Source: Changchengzhania lutea
GTDB taxonomy: Bacteria; Bacteroidota; Bacteroidia; Flavobacteriales; Flavobacteriaceae
Length of the DNA: 64,000 bases
Reading direction: 5' to 3'
NCBI RefSeq assembly: GCF_006974145.1
Contig: NZ_CP039456.1
Span: 3,348,499-3,412,498 of the forward strand
Shown here: piece after piece, positions 1 to 8,863 of the stretch
Position numbering within the stretch: the stretch's first letter is position 1
How the letters are laid out: each line of letters opens with the position of its first letter
Translations under genes and position numbers: made by a program
The notes under the pieces: generated by a model
The model's input: the letters and a program-made list of their open reading frames with translations, nothing else
Told to the model about the DNA's origin: nothing
Database searches by the model: none

Positions 1-612
1 ACGATTGTAGAGTCCATAGTATTAGTATCTATAGATAATGCATTTGCAGGCTATGTGGTTATTGCAGATGAATTAAAGGAGGATGCTAAAGAAACAATTA
101 CAGCACTACATAAGGTAGGGATTAAAAACATCATGATGCTCTCTGGTGACAAGGATTCCATAACACAAAAAATAGCTTCTGAATTGAATATTGAAAAAGC
201 CAAAGGTGGTTTATTGCCAGAAGATAAATTAAATGAAGTTGAAAATTTAAAGCAAAATCCTAATAATAAGATAGCTTTTATTGGCGATGGTATTAATGAT
301 GCACCAGTGTTGGCAGTAAGTAATGTAGGCATTGCCATGGGAGGATTAGGAAGTGATGTTGCTATTGAAACCGCAGATGTTATCATTCAAACAGACCAAC
401 CTTCAAAAGTGGTAAAAGCCATTAAAATAAGTCGTTCCACCCGAAAAATTGTATGGCAAAATATAGTATTGGCATTCAGTGTAAAAGTGATTGTTCTAAT
501 TTTAGGAGCAGGTGGTTTGGCTACTATGTGGGAAGCTGTTTTTGCAGATGTAGGCGTCGCATTATTGGCCATATTGAATGCAGTTAGATTGCAGCGAATG
601 AAATGGGATTGA
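1..612 (+). CDS. Zn/Cd/Pb-type P1B ATPase, C-terminal part
   Basis: The reading frame is open from the first base, so the gene starts outside the window and only about 203 C-terminal residues are seen. It holds the end of the cytoplasmic ATP-binding region (LSGDKDSITQKIA, then GDGINDAP, the hinge that closes the P-type ATPase active site) and the last two membrane helices. The final segment has WEAVFADVGVALLAILNAVR. The conserved Asp in this last helix is the metal-binding position of the Zn/Cd/Pb exporters (ZntA/CadA, P1B-2), so export of these ions across the inner membrane is likely. The phosphorylation motif DKTG and the metal-site CPC lie upstream and cannot be checked. Confidence 0.85.
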   Translation, partial: TIVESIVLVSIDNAFAGYVVIADELKEDAKETITALHKVGIKNIMMLSGDKDSITQKIASELNIEKAKGGLLPEDKLNEVENLKQNPNNKIAFIGDGINDAPVLAVSNVGIAMGGLGSDVAIETADVIIQTDQPSKVVKAIKISRSTRKIVWQNIVLAFSVKVIVLILGAGGLATMWEAVFADVGVALLAILNAVRLQRMKWD

Positions 613-782
613 AAATCTTAAACAAATAGAGTTCCTGCGTTTCCAGGACCCAACATACTACCAAAACTTGCGATTGTCTTTGTTAATACCTCAGAATATA
701 AACTAAAAAGGGTTACCCACTTCTCTTGAGTCTTTCAGCGACAATAATAACTTGTAGTACGACTTGAACTATATTATAAATA

Positions 783-834
783 TTGGACAGAATGAATGTA
801 TTAAATTTTATATCAATACATTCATTCTGTCCAA
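783..834. repeat. 20-bp perfect inverted repeat between convergent genes
   Basis: Two arms, TTGGACAGAATGAATGTATT at 783-802 and its exact complement at 815-834, are separated by 12 bases. It lies between the 3' ends of the P-type ATPase and the GerW-like gene, which converge here. It could act as a bidirectional terminator hairpin, but there is no clear T-run on either side, so a short palindromic repeat element is the alternative. Confidence 0.7.
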
Positions 835-866
835 ACTGTTGAAAATTTTGTTTAAAACGAATAAGT

Positions 867-1241
867 TTAAGCACTCATTTCGCTCTTAGATCTTTTTTCA
901 ACAAATTTTTCAATTAGATCTGGTACTTTTTCAAAAGCAGCAGAAAGGCCATGTGCTTTGCCAGTTTCAATAAAGGAAATCTCTTGATCTTTAGTTACCA
1001 AAAAGCCTATTGGCTCAATGCCAACACCAGCACCAGCGCCAGCGCCCTGACCTTTTCTAGCTTTTGCTTTGGTTTCAACACCTTCGCCACCACCAGAGCC
1101 AAATCCCATGCCCACTTTAATTACTGGGACACATTTAAATAGTCCTAATTCAAATGGTTCACCAACGACGGTTTCGGTTTTAGTTTCAGACTTTATAAAG
1201 TCTGTAACTTTTTCTAATAATTCTTCAGAATGTAAGTCCAT
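867..1241 (-). CDS. GerW/YtfJ family protein
   Basis: A 124-residue protein of the GerW (YtfJ) family. The signature is visible: VVGEPFELG near residue 25, a glycine-rich FGSGGGEG stretch, and GVGIEPIGFLV. In Bacillus YtfJ is a sporulation and germination protein. In Bacteroidota, which do not sporulate, its role is unknown. It follows a DUF2953-like gene by 11 bases. The same pairing (ytfI-ytfJ) is known in Bacillus, which supports both calls. The two probably form one transcript with the TGAT box at 1800-1811 upstream. Confidence 0.75.
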   Translation of the reverse strand: MDLHSEELLEKVTDFIKSETKTETVVGEPFELGLFKCVPVIKVGMGFGSGGGEGVETKAKARKGQGAGAGAGVGIEPIGFLVTKDQEISFIETGKAHGLSAAFEKVPDLIEKFVEKRSKSEMSA

Positions 1242-1252
1242 AATGTAATTTT

Positions 1253-1753
1253 TTAAAAGTTAATAAATGATTTGATTATATAAATTGGTCTGTTTTTAAT
1301 AAGCAAAACCAATTGATTCTGTCCTTGAAAATTGATATGATATTTTCCTCCGTTATAATTTAATAGAGCAAATACAGGGTATAGTTTAGCATTCAAAATT
1401 AAATCTCCAGTATCAATATTGATAAAAAAATCTTTGACTTTAAATGTTTTTAACATTTTTAAAACCCTAATAAATGGTAAGTGTCTTTTGTTTTTATCTA
1501 CGTCGTTTTTTTTAGATTTTCCTCGTTTACTTAAACGCTTTTTTTTTAATGGGTATATGTAAAATTTCATCAACAAAACGTTTAATTTAATCCTGAATAC
1601 TTCTGTGTCGTGTCCTTCTAAATTTGCCTTAACTATACCTTGTAATTGTATGTAGTATTGTTTAGATACAGTGTCTATACATATAATAACGGGCACCAAT
1701 AGCAAGGCAATTATGAGCAGTAAACAGATTACTATGACTATAGAAAGAGTCAT
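1253..1753 (-). CDS. DUF2953-like membrane-anchored protein
   Basis: A 166-residue protein with one N-terminal membrane helix (residues 4-25), a basic segment rich in Lys around residues 75-92, and a C-terminal region consistent with the DUF2953 family (YtfI in Bacillus). The family call rests on size, layout and its GerW-like partner downstream rather than on a strong motif. It is first in a two-gene operon. A TGATATATATCA box lies 47 bases before the start codon, so it belongs to the putative regulon described in the findings. Function unknown. Confidence 0.55.
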   Translation of the reverse strand: MTLSIVIVICLLLIIALLLVPVIICIDTVSKQYYIQLQGIVKANLEGHDTEVFRIKLNVLLMKFYIYPLKKKRLSKRGKSKKNDVDKNKRHLPFIRVLKMLKTFKVKDFFINIDTGDLILNAKLYPVFALLNYNGGKYHINFQGQNQLVLLIKNRPIYIIKSFINF

Positions 1754-1799
1754 GATTAAATTTTAGTTTAAAGTAAACATTGGCGCGTATATAAAACAA

Positions 1800-1811
1800 T
1801 GATATATATCA
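1800..1811 (-). promoter_or_regulatory. CRP/FNR-like box for the 1753 operon
   Basis: TGATATATATCA, a perfect 12-bp palindrome. It is followed after 24 bases by TACTTTAA (1775-1768 on the minus strand), a weak match to the -7 element TAnnTTTG. Confidence 0.6.
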
Positions 1812-1898
1812 ATTTAAAGTAATATTTCTGATAGTTTTCCTTGTTGTTTTCGTATTAAATCAGAAAGCTCTTCTCATAAAAAAGTCTTTAATCTAAAT

Positions 1899-2105
1899 TT
1901 AAAGATAAATGTCCTTGAGGGTTATTGAAATGATAATGGCTATGGCATTGTAGCCATTGACATAGCTTCCTATAACAGCATCGCAATCAGCCTTTAATGT
2001 TTCTACTGGAAAATTATTGAGCGCCCCACCATCAACATAATAAGAAACTTCAATTTTTACGGGCAATACACCAGGAAAATTACAATCAAGGCCACTTGCT
2101 CGAAA
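1899..2105 (-). pseudogene. Patatin-like phospholipase remnant
   Basis: Read on the minus strand, this start-less frame encodes about 68 residues including RASG, FPGVLPV, YYVDGGALNNFPVE and DAVIGSYVN, ending in TAA at 1901-1899. These match the region around the catalytic Asp (DGG) of patatin-like lipases, in the family order. The catalytic Gly-x-Ser-x-Gly half and the start are absent, and the frame is cut at about 2105 where the promoter region of the mla operon begins. It is therefore a decayed fragment, presumably left by a deletion. No function is expected. Confidence 0.7.
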
Positions 2106-2135
2106 TGATATTTATCAGACCAATGATTTTTATCA
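2106..2135 (+). promoter_or_regulatory. Two tandem CRP/FNR-like boxes for mlaE
   Basis: TGATATTTATCA at 2106-2117 and TGATTTTTATCA at 2124-2135. The proximal box is followed after 23 bases by a perfect -7 element TACATTTG at 2159-2166, and the start codon of mlaE is at 2187. Confidence 0.75.
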
Positions 2136-2186
2136 TTTCACGTATACCGCGATTGCCATACATTTGGATAGAATGCTATATTCAAT

Positions 2187-2969
2187 ATGTCAGGATTCGG
2201 TAATATACGTGCCCAATTAAAGGCCTTCTTAGTTGAAATTGGGGAGCTGTCCTACTTTACGGCACGTTTTTTTAACAATGTTTTCAAACCACCTTTTGAA
2301 TTGAAGGAACTATGGCGCCAATGCTATAATATGGGAAATCGCTCCTTAGTACTGGTAGGCATTACAGGTTTTATAATTGGACTCGTACTGACCTTGCAAA
2401 CCCGTCCAACCCTCATGGAATTTGGTGCCGTATCATGGATGCCGTCCATGGTCGGTATTTCTATCGTAAGGGAGATTGGCCCAATAATTACGGCCTTGGT
2501 CTGTGCTGGTAGAATTGGCTCCGGTATAGGTGCGGAACTGGGTTCTATGCGCGTAACAGAACAAATTGATGCTATGGAAGTGTCTGGAACCAACCCTTTC
2601 AAATATTTGGTGGTGACCCGGGCATTGGCGGTCACGTTAATGCTTCCGTTATTAGTGGTGGTAGGAGATGCGATTGCGTTATTTGGATCTTTTTTGGTTG
2701 AAAGCGTAAAAGGTAACGTCTCCTTTGTTCTCTATTTTAACAAGGTGTTCGATTCGTTGGAATTTGGTGACATTGTGCCTGCAACCATTAAATCATTTTT
2801 CTTTGGTCTGGCCATTGGCCTTGTGGGTTGTTTTAAGGGCTACTATTGTAAAAAAGGAACGGCTGGTGTTGGAAAGGCAGCAAACTCTGCGGTTGTTTTT
2901 TCATCATTGTTATTGTTTATTATCGATTTTATGGCTGTTTTGGTAACCGATATATTTTATGGTTTATGA
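2187..2969 (+). CDS. mlaE: MlaE-type lipid transport permease
   Basis: A 260-residue inner-membrane permease of the MlaE/YrbE family, with about five hydrophobic segments and the typical MVGISIVREIGPIITALVCA and RIGSGIGAELGSM segments. With an ATPase (MlaF) and an MCE-domain protein (MlaD) it forms a complex that moves phospholipids between the inner and outer membranes. The start is ATG at 2187. The stop overlaps the start of mlaF by 4 bases, which points to translational coupling. Two TGAT boxes and a -7 element precede it. A patatin-like phospholipase remnant lies just upstream. Confidence 0.92.
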   Translation: MSGFGNIRAQLKAFLVEIGELSYFTARFFNNVFKPPFELKELWRQCYNMGNRSLVLVGITGFIIGLVLTLQTRPTLMEFGAVSWMPSMVGISIVREIGPIITALVCAGRIGSGIGAELGSMRVTEQIDAMEVSGTNPFKYLVVTRALAVTLMLPLLVVVGDAIALFGSFLVESVKGNVSFVLYFNKVFDSLEFGDIVPATIKSFFFGLAIGLVGCFKGYYCKKGTAGVGKAANSAVVFSSLLLFIIDFMAVLVTDIFYGL

Positions 2970-3733
2970 CAGAGCTCCATAACATACCAGATAAAGAGGT
3001 TGTTCTTGAAATTAAAGGTTTGCATAAGGGCTTTGGAGATAACCATGTGCTTAATGGCTTCAATATGCAATTGTACCACGGTGAAAACTTAGTGGTCATG
3101 GGGAAGTCAGGTTCTGGAAAATCGGTGATGATCAAATGCCTGGTAGGGCTCATGGAAGCCGATAGCGGTTCTATTTCGGTAATGCACAGGGACATTACCA
3201 AACTGGATCAGGGTGCACTGGATACGCTACGAGCAGATATTGGCTTTTTATTTCAAGGCAGCGCACTATATGACTCCATGACTGTCCGAGAAAATTTGGA
3301 GTTTCCTTTACGGCGGCATACCAGAAAAAATGATCAAACCGTTGACACCGAAAAGTTGGTTGTTGAAGCTTTGGAAAATGTCGGTTTAGCGAGTGCCATC
3401 GATTTAATGCCGGCAGAACTATCTGGAGGGATGAAACGGCGAGTAGCTTTGGCAAGAACCCTTATTCTACGACCAAAAGTAATACTGTATGATGAGCCCA
3501 CTAGTGGATTGGACCCCATAACGGCCAAGGAAATTATTATCCTGATGCAGGACATTCAAAAAAAATATGGCACCTCCTCACTCATCATCACCCATGATGT
3601 GGATTGTGCACGGGTTATTTCGGATAGGATGATATTGCTCATAGACGGCATCGATTACGCTGTCGGAACATTTGCCGAATTATCAACCTTAAAGGACCCC
3701 AAAATTAAAGCTTTTTTTAAACAAGAACTATGA
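2966..3733 (+). CDS. mlaF: MlaF-type ABC ATPase
   Basis: A 255-residue ABC ATPase that powers the MlaEFD lipid transporter. Walker A is GKSGSGKS near residue 46, the Q-loop lies in FLFQGSALYDSMTV, the signature is LSGGMKRR, Walker B is VILYDEPTSGLDP, and the H-loop is IITHD. FQGSALYDSMTV and LSGGMKRRVALAR are characteristic of the MlaF subfamily. It overlaps mlaE and mlaD by four bases on each side, so the three genes form one tightly coupled operon. Confidence 0.93.
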   Translation: MTELHNIPDKEVVLEIKGLHKGFGDNHVLNGFNMQLYHGENLVVMGKSGSGKSVMIKCLVGLMEADSGSISVMHRDITKLDQGALDTLRADIGFLFQGSALYDSMTVRENLEFPLRRHTRKNDQTVDTEKLVVEALENVGLASAIDLMPAELSGGMKRRVALARTLILRPKVILYDEPTSGLDPITAKEIIILMQDIQKKYGTSSLIITHDVDCARVISDRMILLIDGIDYAVGTFAELSTLKDPKIKAFFKQEL

Positions 3734-4734
3734 GAGATACAGGCCCACAAAAATTACGGTTAGGACTCTTTGTCATCATAGGCACGGTTTTGTTTATTGT
3801 GGGTGTTTATGTAATTGGGCAGCGGCAAAACATGTTCAAAAAAACATTTGCAATAAGTGCTTTTTTTCAAAATGTAAATGGCTTGCAAAAAGGGAACAAT
3901 GTACGCTACTCGGGAATTGGCATCGGGACAATTAAAGAGATCGCCATGGTTAATGACTCTACAATCAAGGTAGACATGGCCATTGAAGAATTTATTGTGG
4001 CCCACATTAAAAAGAATGCCATTGCTACGATTGGCTCAGACGGGTTGGTCGGTAACATGATTGTCAATATCGTTCCGGGCAAGGGGAGCTCTGAAGCCAT
4101 TGGCAATGGCGATATTATTGAATCTTATAGCAAATTGGGAGCAGATGATATTTTGAGCACCTTAAGTGTGGGTTCTGAAAATGCCGCGATCCTTACCTCG
4201 GATCTATTAAAGATCACAACCGCTATGATTGAGGGCAAAGGTACTTTGGGTGTGCTATTGAATGATACGATCATGGCAGAAGGTTTAAAGCGATCCGTCA
4301 ACAACCTCAGAGTTGCTAGTAGAGGGGCAACAAATGCAATTAACGGATTAAATACAATCATCTCTTCGATAAAAACAAATGACGGCACCGTTTTGGGCAT
4401 GTTGATGAATGACACTATATCTGGCATAAAACTAAGAAACATTGTTGGTCATCTTGAAACCTCAAGTATTGAGATTGAAACTGTCTTGGCAAATATCAAT
4501 ACCGTTGTTGATGATTTCAGTTCTAGTGAAGGTGCCTATGGTTATATTCTAAAGGACACGTCTTTGGTCAATAATTTAAAGTCTGCAATCAAAAACATAA
4601 ATGAGGGCACAGATAGGTTCAACCAGAACATGGAAGCCTTAAAGCACAATTTTTTAACGCGAGGCTATTTTAGAAAATTGGAACGGCAAGAAAAAAGAGA
4701 AATGAAAAAAGGCGAAAATCAGAAAATACACTAA
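3730..4734 (+). CDS. mlaD: MlaD-type MCE-domain protein
   Basis: A 334-residue substrate-binding component of the Mla transporter. One N-terminal membrane helix (about residues 12-31) anchors it to the inner membrane. An MCE domain follows (about 38-115, with [20 protein letters not shown]), then a long, mostly helical C-terminal part of about 200 residues. This is longer than the 180-residue E. coli MlaD, as is usual in Bacteroidota. MCE domains form hexameric rings with a lipid-conducting pore. It is last in the operon. Confidence 0.9.
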   Translation: MRDTGPQKLRLGLFVIIGTVLFIVGVYVIGQRQNMFKKTFAISAFFQNVNGLQKGNNVRYSGIGIGTIKEIAMVNDSTIKVDMAIEEFIVAHIKKNAIATIGSDGLVGNMIVNIVPGKGSSEAIGNGDIIESYSKLGADDILSTLSVGSENAAILTSDLLKITTAMIEGKGTLGVLLNDTIMAEGLKRSVNNLRVASRGATNAINGLNTIISSIKTNDGTVLGMLMNDTISGIKLRNIVGHLETSSIEIETVLANINTVVDDFSSSEGAYGYILKDTSLVNNLKSAIKNINEGTDRFNQNMEALKHNFLTRGYFRKLERQEKREMKKGENQKIH

Positions 4735-4865
4735 AAACAAACTATTATTCCCAACGGATGATGCCGTAATGAAATCTGTCTTTTTAGCACTAAGAGAAAG
4801 CATTAAAAAATGGACAATTGCTATTAGAAATTAGGGCATCATATTAGATCAGTTTCTGGCAATCT

Positions 4866-4903
4866 ATAAAAAAAGGGTCAGACTTTAAGTAAAAGTCAAA
4901 CCC
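4866..4903 (-). terminator. Rho-independent terminator
   Basis: On the minus strand an imperfect stem (AGGGTTTGACTTT paired with AAAGTCTGACCCT, one A-C mismatch) with a short loop is followed by a run of T residues (4874-4867). It fits transcription ending after the minus-strand operon that stops at 4957. Part of it could also serve the mla operon from the other side. Confidence 0.65.
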
Positions 4904-4956
4904 TCGTTATTTTAAGTTACACACTTTTTAGGATAGTGTCAGTGAGTTCAGACCCA

Positions 4957-5265
4957 TTAATTTTCATCAAAACTCTCTAAAACCAATGGCAAATATTTTG
5001 ATGCAGCTTTCATTCCAATTACAGATAAACCTAAAAGAACCGTTGTTTTCATTTCTGGCCTTGTTGCTCCTGCATTCTTCGCCATTGGCACGTGCATTTT
5101 GACGGCTCTTTCATCATCTGCAATCATTTTCATTCCGATGTATATCAATTGCTTGGTTTTATTATCTAAACCTTCGTCTGCAATTAATGATTGAATAAAG
5201 CCTGCGTAAGCTCTTTGAATTTCAGGCGCTTCTTCAACAAATGTTTGTAATGGATTATTGTTCAT
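4957..5265 (-). CDS. Carboxymuconolactone decarboxylase-like protein lacking redox cysteines
   Basis: A 102-residue all-helical protein with the outline of the carboxymuconolactone decarboxylase/AhpD family (LDNKTKQLIYIGM, then MHVPMAKNAGATRPEM). In AhpD-like members a C-x2-C-x3-H motif carries out peroxidase chemistry. Here the two cysteine positions read Asp and Ala (DERAVKMH), while the His is kept, so thiol redox activity is not expected. It begins two bases after the stop of the PAF-acetylhydrolase-like gene and ends the operon, just before a terminator. Role unknown. Confidence 0.7.
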   Translation of the reverse strand: MNNNPLQTFVEEAPEIQRAYAGFIQSLIADEGLDNKTKQLIYIGMKMIADDERAVKMHVPMAKNAGATRPEMKTTVLLGLSVIGMKAASKYLPLVLESFDEN

Positions 5266-5266
5266 A

Positions 5267-6814
5267 TTATTTAATATTTAGATTTGAATAACTTATTGAT
5301 ATGCTTTCGTATTTATTTTCAAGCGCTTTGAGTTCTATTGGAATCTCTTTGATATACTTATCAAAAAATGATAATACCAAGGCTCTTTGTAATTCCATCG
5401 CATTTTTGTCGCCTTCGGTTATATATTTTAAGTCTGTAAAATTATCGTGAGAGAACCCATTGATGGTGATTTGATAGCAATCTTGTACAGCGTTTTCTAT
5501 AAATGTCAATGCTCTTAAATATTGATTTCCTTCTTGATTACTTGAAACAAACATAAATGGAACTTTGAGTTTGTTATGATACAAATCTCCAAATTGAAAT
5601 CCATCCAAATTTATTCCTGCCCTTATATCAGTGTTACCGGAACATATTTGCCCAGCAGTTGCTCCACCTAAAGAATGACCAAATATTCCTATTCTATCAA
5701 AATCGAATATGCTGTGGATAATTTCATCATTATTATGTATTGCCTTTATCTTCTCAAGTGCTACTTCCGTATCTGATGCCCATAAAGTTGTGCTTTCATT
5801 ATGTAAAGGAGTAAGTTGCAGCATTTTTCTATAGGCTTCTGCATTTTCTTTAATATCGTTTGAATTTAATATTGTGGATTGCCACCTCCCAATTTCCGAA
5901 CTATTTAATTCTGGTTCTCTTTTGCTATAAAATTCATTGTCAGTTGTGTTGCTAATAACCTCTCCGTTATCTTTTATAAGCAAAGCAGATTCGTTTTCGT
6001 GTCCAACACTTACAATAATATATCCATGACTAACAAGTTCTTCAAACACAGTTTGGTAAACTTGGGTAAAACCACCGTATCCATGATTATATATAAGAAC
6101 CGGAAATGTTTTATTAGAAACGGGTGGAGCATTTAAAATAGTATTACTCTCTATTTCAGAGAAATAACTGGTGGCAAAAGTTGGAATTCCTAAAAAATCA
6201 GAAGCATTTGAAATGACTTGTTTCGTTCTAAATGGTTCTTTTTCCTCAGAGAGTGAGTTCGTTGGGTACCAAATTTGAAATGAAAGAAGTCTTTCATTTC
6301 CTGATTGGGACTTATTGTAAAAAAAGGTGCGTTGTCCAACTTTATATTCACCTGTTGGGTCAAGCATTTTCGGCAACTCTCTTATTAATTCATCTTCTTT
6401 TCCAAAAGCAATTTCCAATATTTTAAAAATAGTGTTTTGTTTTGCAAATACAGCCTTGAAAGATTGCACAATATTTTCTGAGTTAACTTTCTTTGTTGTA
6501 AGCTTACCATACTCAAAATAAAACTGACCATTATAATTAGTTGAATCTACTTTGTATTCCACATTTTCGACATCATTTCTTGAAAATACAAACTCGTATA
6601 TAGAAACAATCTCACTTTTATTCTTTATTGGCATTAATTCAGTTGTATAAAAAATTGCGTTCTCATCAAAAATCAACTTTATTTCATTTAGATTTTTTGA
6701 ATTTTCAGCTTTTTCCAATCTCTTGATGAGTTGATTGCCTTTGTTCTTATGAGAGGCTTTATTATTGCAACTTACTACTAATAAAATTAAAAATACTCCT
6801 AAGATATTTTTCAT
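5267..6814 (-). CDS. PAF-acetylhydrolase-like lipoprotein esterase
   Basis: A 515-residue secreted hydrolase. The N-terminus is a lipoprotein signal (LLVVSC, Cys16). Residues about 28-140 look like an NTF2-like domain. The rest is an alpha/beta hydrolase of the platelet-activating-factor acetylhydrolase type: FPVLIYNHGYGG near 238-248 forms the oxyanion region, GHSLGG carries the nucleophile Ser381, and Asp404 (NLDG) and His456 (GFSHDNF) complete a plausible triad. It should hydrolyse short-chain esters or oxidised phospholipids at the cell envelope. It follows an S41 protease gene by about 50 bases on the same strand. Confidence 0.8.
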   Translation of the reverse strand: MKNILGVFLILLVVSCNNKASHKNKGNQLIKRLEKAENSKNLNEIKLIFDENAIFYTTELMPIKNKSEIVSIYEFVFSRNDVENVEYKVDSTNYNGQFYFEYGKLTTKKVNSENIVQSFKAVFAKQNTIFKILEIAFGKEDELIRELPKMLDPTGEYKVGQRTFFYNKSQSGNERLLSFQIWYPTNSLSEEKEPFRTKQVISNASDFLGIPTFATSYFSEIESNTILNAPPVSNKTFPVLIYNHGYGGFTQVYQTVFEELVSHGYIIVSVGHENESALLIKDNGEVISNTTDNEFYSKREPELNSSEIGRWQSTILNSNDIKENAEAYRKMLQLTPLHNESTTLWASDTEVALEKIKAIHNNDEIIHSIFDFDRIGIFGHSLGGATAGQICSGNTDIRAGINLDGFQFGDLYHNKLKVPFMFVSSNQEGNQYLRALTFIENAVQDCYQITINGFSHDNFTDLKYITEGDKNAMELQRALVLSFFDKYIKEIPIELKALENKYESISISYSNLNIK

Positions 6815-6863
6815 ATATTTTCTGTTTTATGTCTCTAATTTTTTCTAATTGAATAAAACACTT

Positions 6864-8138
6864 TCAATTGTTGTTTAAATATTCTATTGCCTTTAATAGT
6901 TGTGTGTCCTTGTCTTTTAACAAATCTTCTCGTTTCATTTCTATGGCGATATCAGGTGTAATTCCATTATTTTCTGGATTAAACCCATTTGGATATTCAA
7001 ACTTGTAAATTGGGATTACTAAAGCAATACTATCGTTTATTAAATATCCGTTTCCCCACAACATTTGACCGGGTGTTTGATTTCCAATAATTTTCCCAAT
7101 TTTAAAATATTGAATTATTCCTGCCATATTTTCTGCTCCCGAAATACTCATTTCATCAATTAATATAGCAACTTTGCCTTGATACTTACTGCCTATAGGT
7201 TCTATAAAATCTTCATTTTGTTCATTTCTATTGATATAAGTTCCGTATTTTCTCCTTTCTGAAACAAACCTACCGAGCAATAATTTCATAGCTTCAATTG
7301 AACCACCGTCATTTCCCCTTAAATCAATAATTAATCCCTTTGATTTCTCCACTTTTTCTAAATTGCTTAATACATGATCTAAATTGGCAGGATTAAAAGC
7401 ATTAAATGATAGGTAAGCAATATCCTTTGAAATAAAATAACTTTCAGAATGCAAGAAGGCTAGTGGCAATCCACCACCTAATGATATTCCGTTTTGTCTT
7501 TCTGTTCGTGTTAATATTTCAGAATGGGATTTATTATGTTCATCTAAAAAGACTAGTTCAACCCTTGTCCCTGATTGACCATAGATTAGCCTTAAAACTT
7601 CTGATGTAAGATGAAATGTTCTATTTATATCATTGAACGGTGGTTTGAATTTTACTAGCTTTTCGATTTCAGATAGTGTTAAACTTTCAATTCTTTCAAT
7701 AATGAAACCTACATTAATATTTGCAATGTCTGCTGAAAAGTTTTTTAATACCTTTGTAACTACTATTTGATTTTTAATAACTCGGATATCAATTCCTATT
7801 TCACCATTACTAAATATATATGGTGACACTGTTTTGTTTAATTCAGATATTAACCCAACACCACAATGAGAGCTATTAAGTTCAAATAGCATTATATTTA
7901 GTAATGAAAAAAGGGAGTCGGTGTTATTACAAGCTTCAATTTGGGCTTTGTAATCCATATGCTTTTTCTCCCAGTCAATTCCATTAAAATTTGGGTCATA
8001 GAAATGCTCGTTAACAGTATTCCAAACCTGTTCAAATATTTCAATTCTTTCGCTCTTTGCCATTCCTGTTTCTTGTGATTGACAAGAAGTGAAGAGAAAA
8101 GGGCTTATAAAAAGAAGTATGTATGTAAGTTTGTTCAT
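6864..8138 (-). CDS. S41 family peptidase, lipoprotein
   Basis: A 424-residue protein with a lipoprotein signal (FLFTSC, Cys19). It is a C-terminal-processing-like serine peptidase (S41). Visible family marks are KGLIIDLRGNDGG (about residues 267-279), LIDEMSISGAE (about 326-336, holding the catalytic Ser), and a final ITPDI segment typical of the family. No clear PDZ domain is visible, so it fits the tricorn/retinol-binding-protein-like S41 group common in Bacteroidota. The start shares one base with the stop of the CPBP protease gene, so the two are co-translated. Confidence 0.82.
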   Translation of the reverse strand: MNKLTYILLFISPFLFTSCQSQETGMAKSERIEIFEQVWNTVNEHFYDPNFNGIDWEKKHMDYKAQIEACNNTDSLFSLLNIMLFELNSSHCGVGLISELNKTVSPYIFSNGEIGIDIRVIKNQIVVTKVLKNFSADIANINVGFIIERIESLTLSEIEKLVKFKPPFNDINRTFHLTSEVLRLIYGQSGTRVELVFLDEHNKSHSEILTRTERQNGISLGGGLPLAFLHSESYFISKDIAYLSFNAFNPANLDHVLSNLEKVEKSKGLIIDLRGNDGGSIEAMKLLLGRFVSERRKYGTYINRNEQNEDFIEPIGSKYQGKVAILIDEMSISGAENMAGIIQYFKIGKIIGNQTPGQMLWGNGYLINDSIALVIPIYKFEYPNGFNPENNGITPDIAIEMKREDLLKDKDTQLLKAIEYLNNN

Positions 8139-8863
8139 TATCTAAATTGAATTATAAAAAAAGCAAACTGTATGCCGTCATAAAGGGCGTGAGATACTAT
8201 TAACGGTAATAATCTGCGATATTTATAAAAGTAAAAACCCATAATGACACTTTTAAGTCCTATAGAAATTATTCCAGCAGTTCCTTGATATAAATGGGCT
8301 ACTCCAATTAGTGCAGAAGCCAAAAATATTGCAGCAATATGCCAATTCTTGTTGTCATTAATATTCCACAAGCATTTTAATAAAAACACTCTGGATAATT
8401 CTTCAAAAAGTGCAATACCAATCCATAAAACAGGTCCAAACCAAATAATCATTAACAACGGATTATTTGCCAAATCAATCATTGTATTAATCAATTCGGT
8501 GTTTGGCGGATTTTCATTGGGTATCCATTGATAAAGCGTTGCTCTTTCTAAAAAGAACAAAGCAAAATAGATTGCAGTTAAACCTAAACCTATTAAAGTA
8601 TCCCAATACCAAGTTCCTTTACCAGAATTAAATGTTTCTTTAAATGTATCCCTTATCAAGTACTTATTAAGAAATAAAATCAGAAGGCTTATACCAGCAC
8701 CAAAAATCAAAGGATAAACTGTCATATCAGTTGTCGAGAAATTTTCAGTTTGTGTCAGTCTATACCAAATCATTATGATATTGATTGGTAAAATTGCAAT
8801 GCTGATTGCTAAAATATTTCGTAATGTTTTATTCATTCTTTCTTGGTTTTCCAATGACTCCAA
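8138..8863 (-). CDS. CPBP-family intramembrane metalloprotease
   Basis: A 241-residue protein with about seven membrane segments. The CPBP (Rce1-like, ABI) core is seen as EELSRVFLL near residue 155, GVAHLYQG and SHALYDGIQ. Glu and His residues in these motifs form the membrane-embedded metal site. The first motif reads EExxR rather than the usual EExxxR, a small deviation. Substrates are unknown. In bacteria such proteins are linked to bacteriocin self-immunity or prenyl-protein cleavage. It overlaps the preceding membrane-protein gene by 35 bases. Confidence 0.78.
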   Translation of the reverse strand: MESLENQERMNKTLRNILAISIAILPINIIMIWYRLTQTENFSTTDMTVYPLIFGAGISLLILFLNKYLIRDTFKETFNSGKGTWYWDTLIGLGLTAIYFALFFLERATLYQWIPNENPPNTELINTMIDLANNPLLMIIWFGPVLWIGIALFEELSRVFLLKCLWNINDNKNWHIAAIFLASALIGVAHLYQGTAGIISIGLKSVIMGFYFYKYRRLLPLIVSHALYDGIQFAFFIIQFR

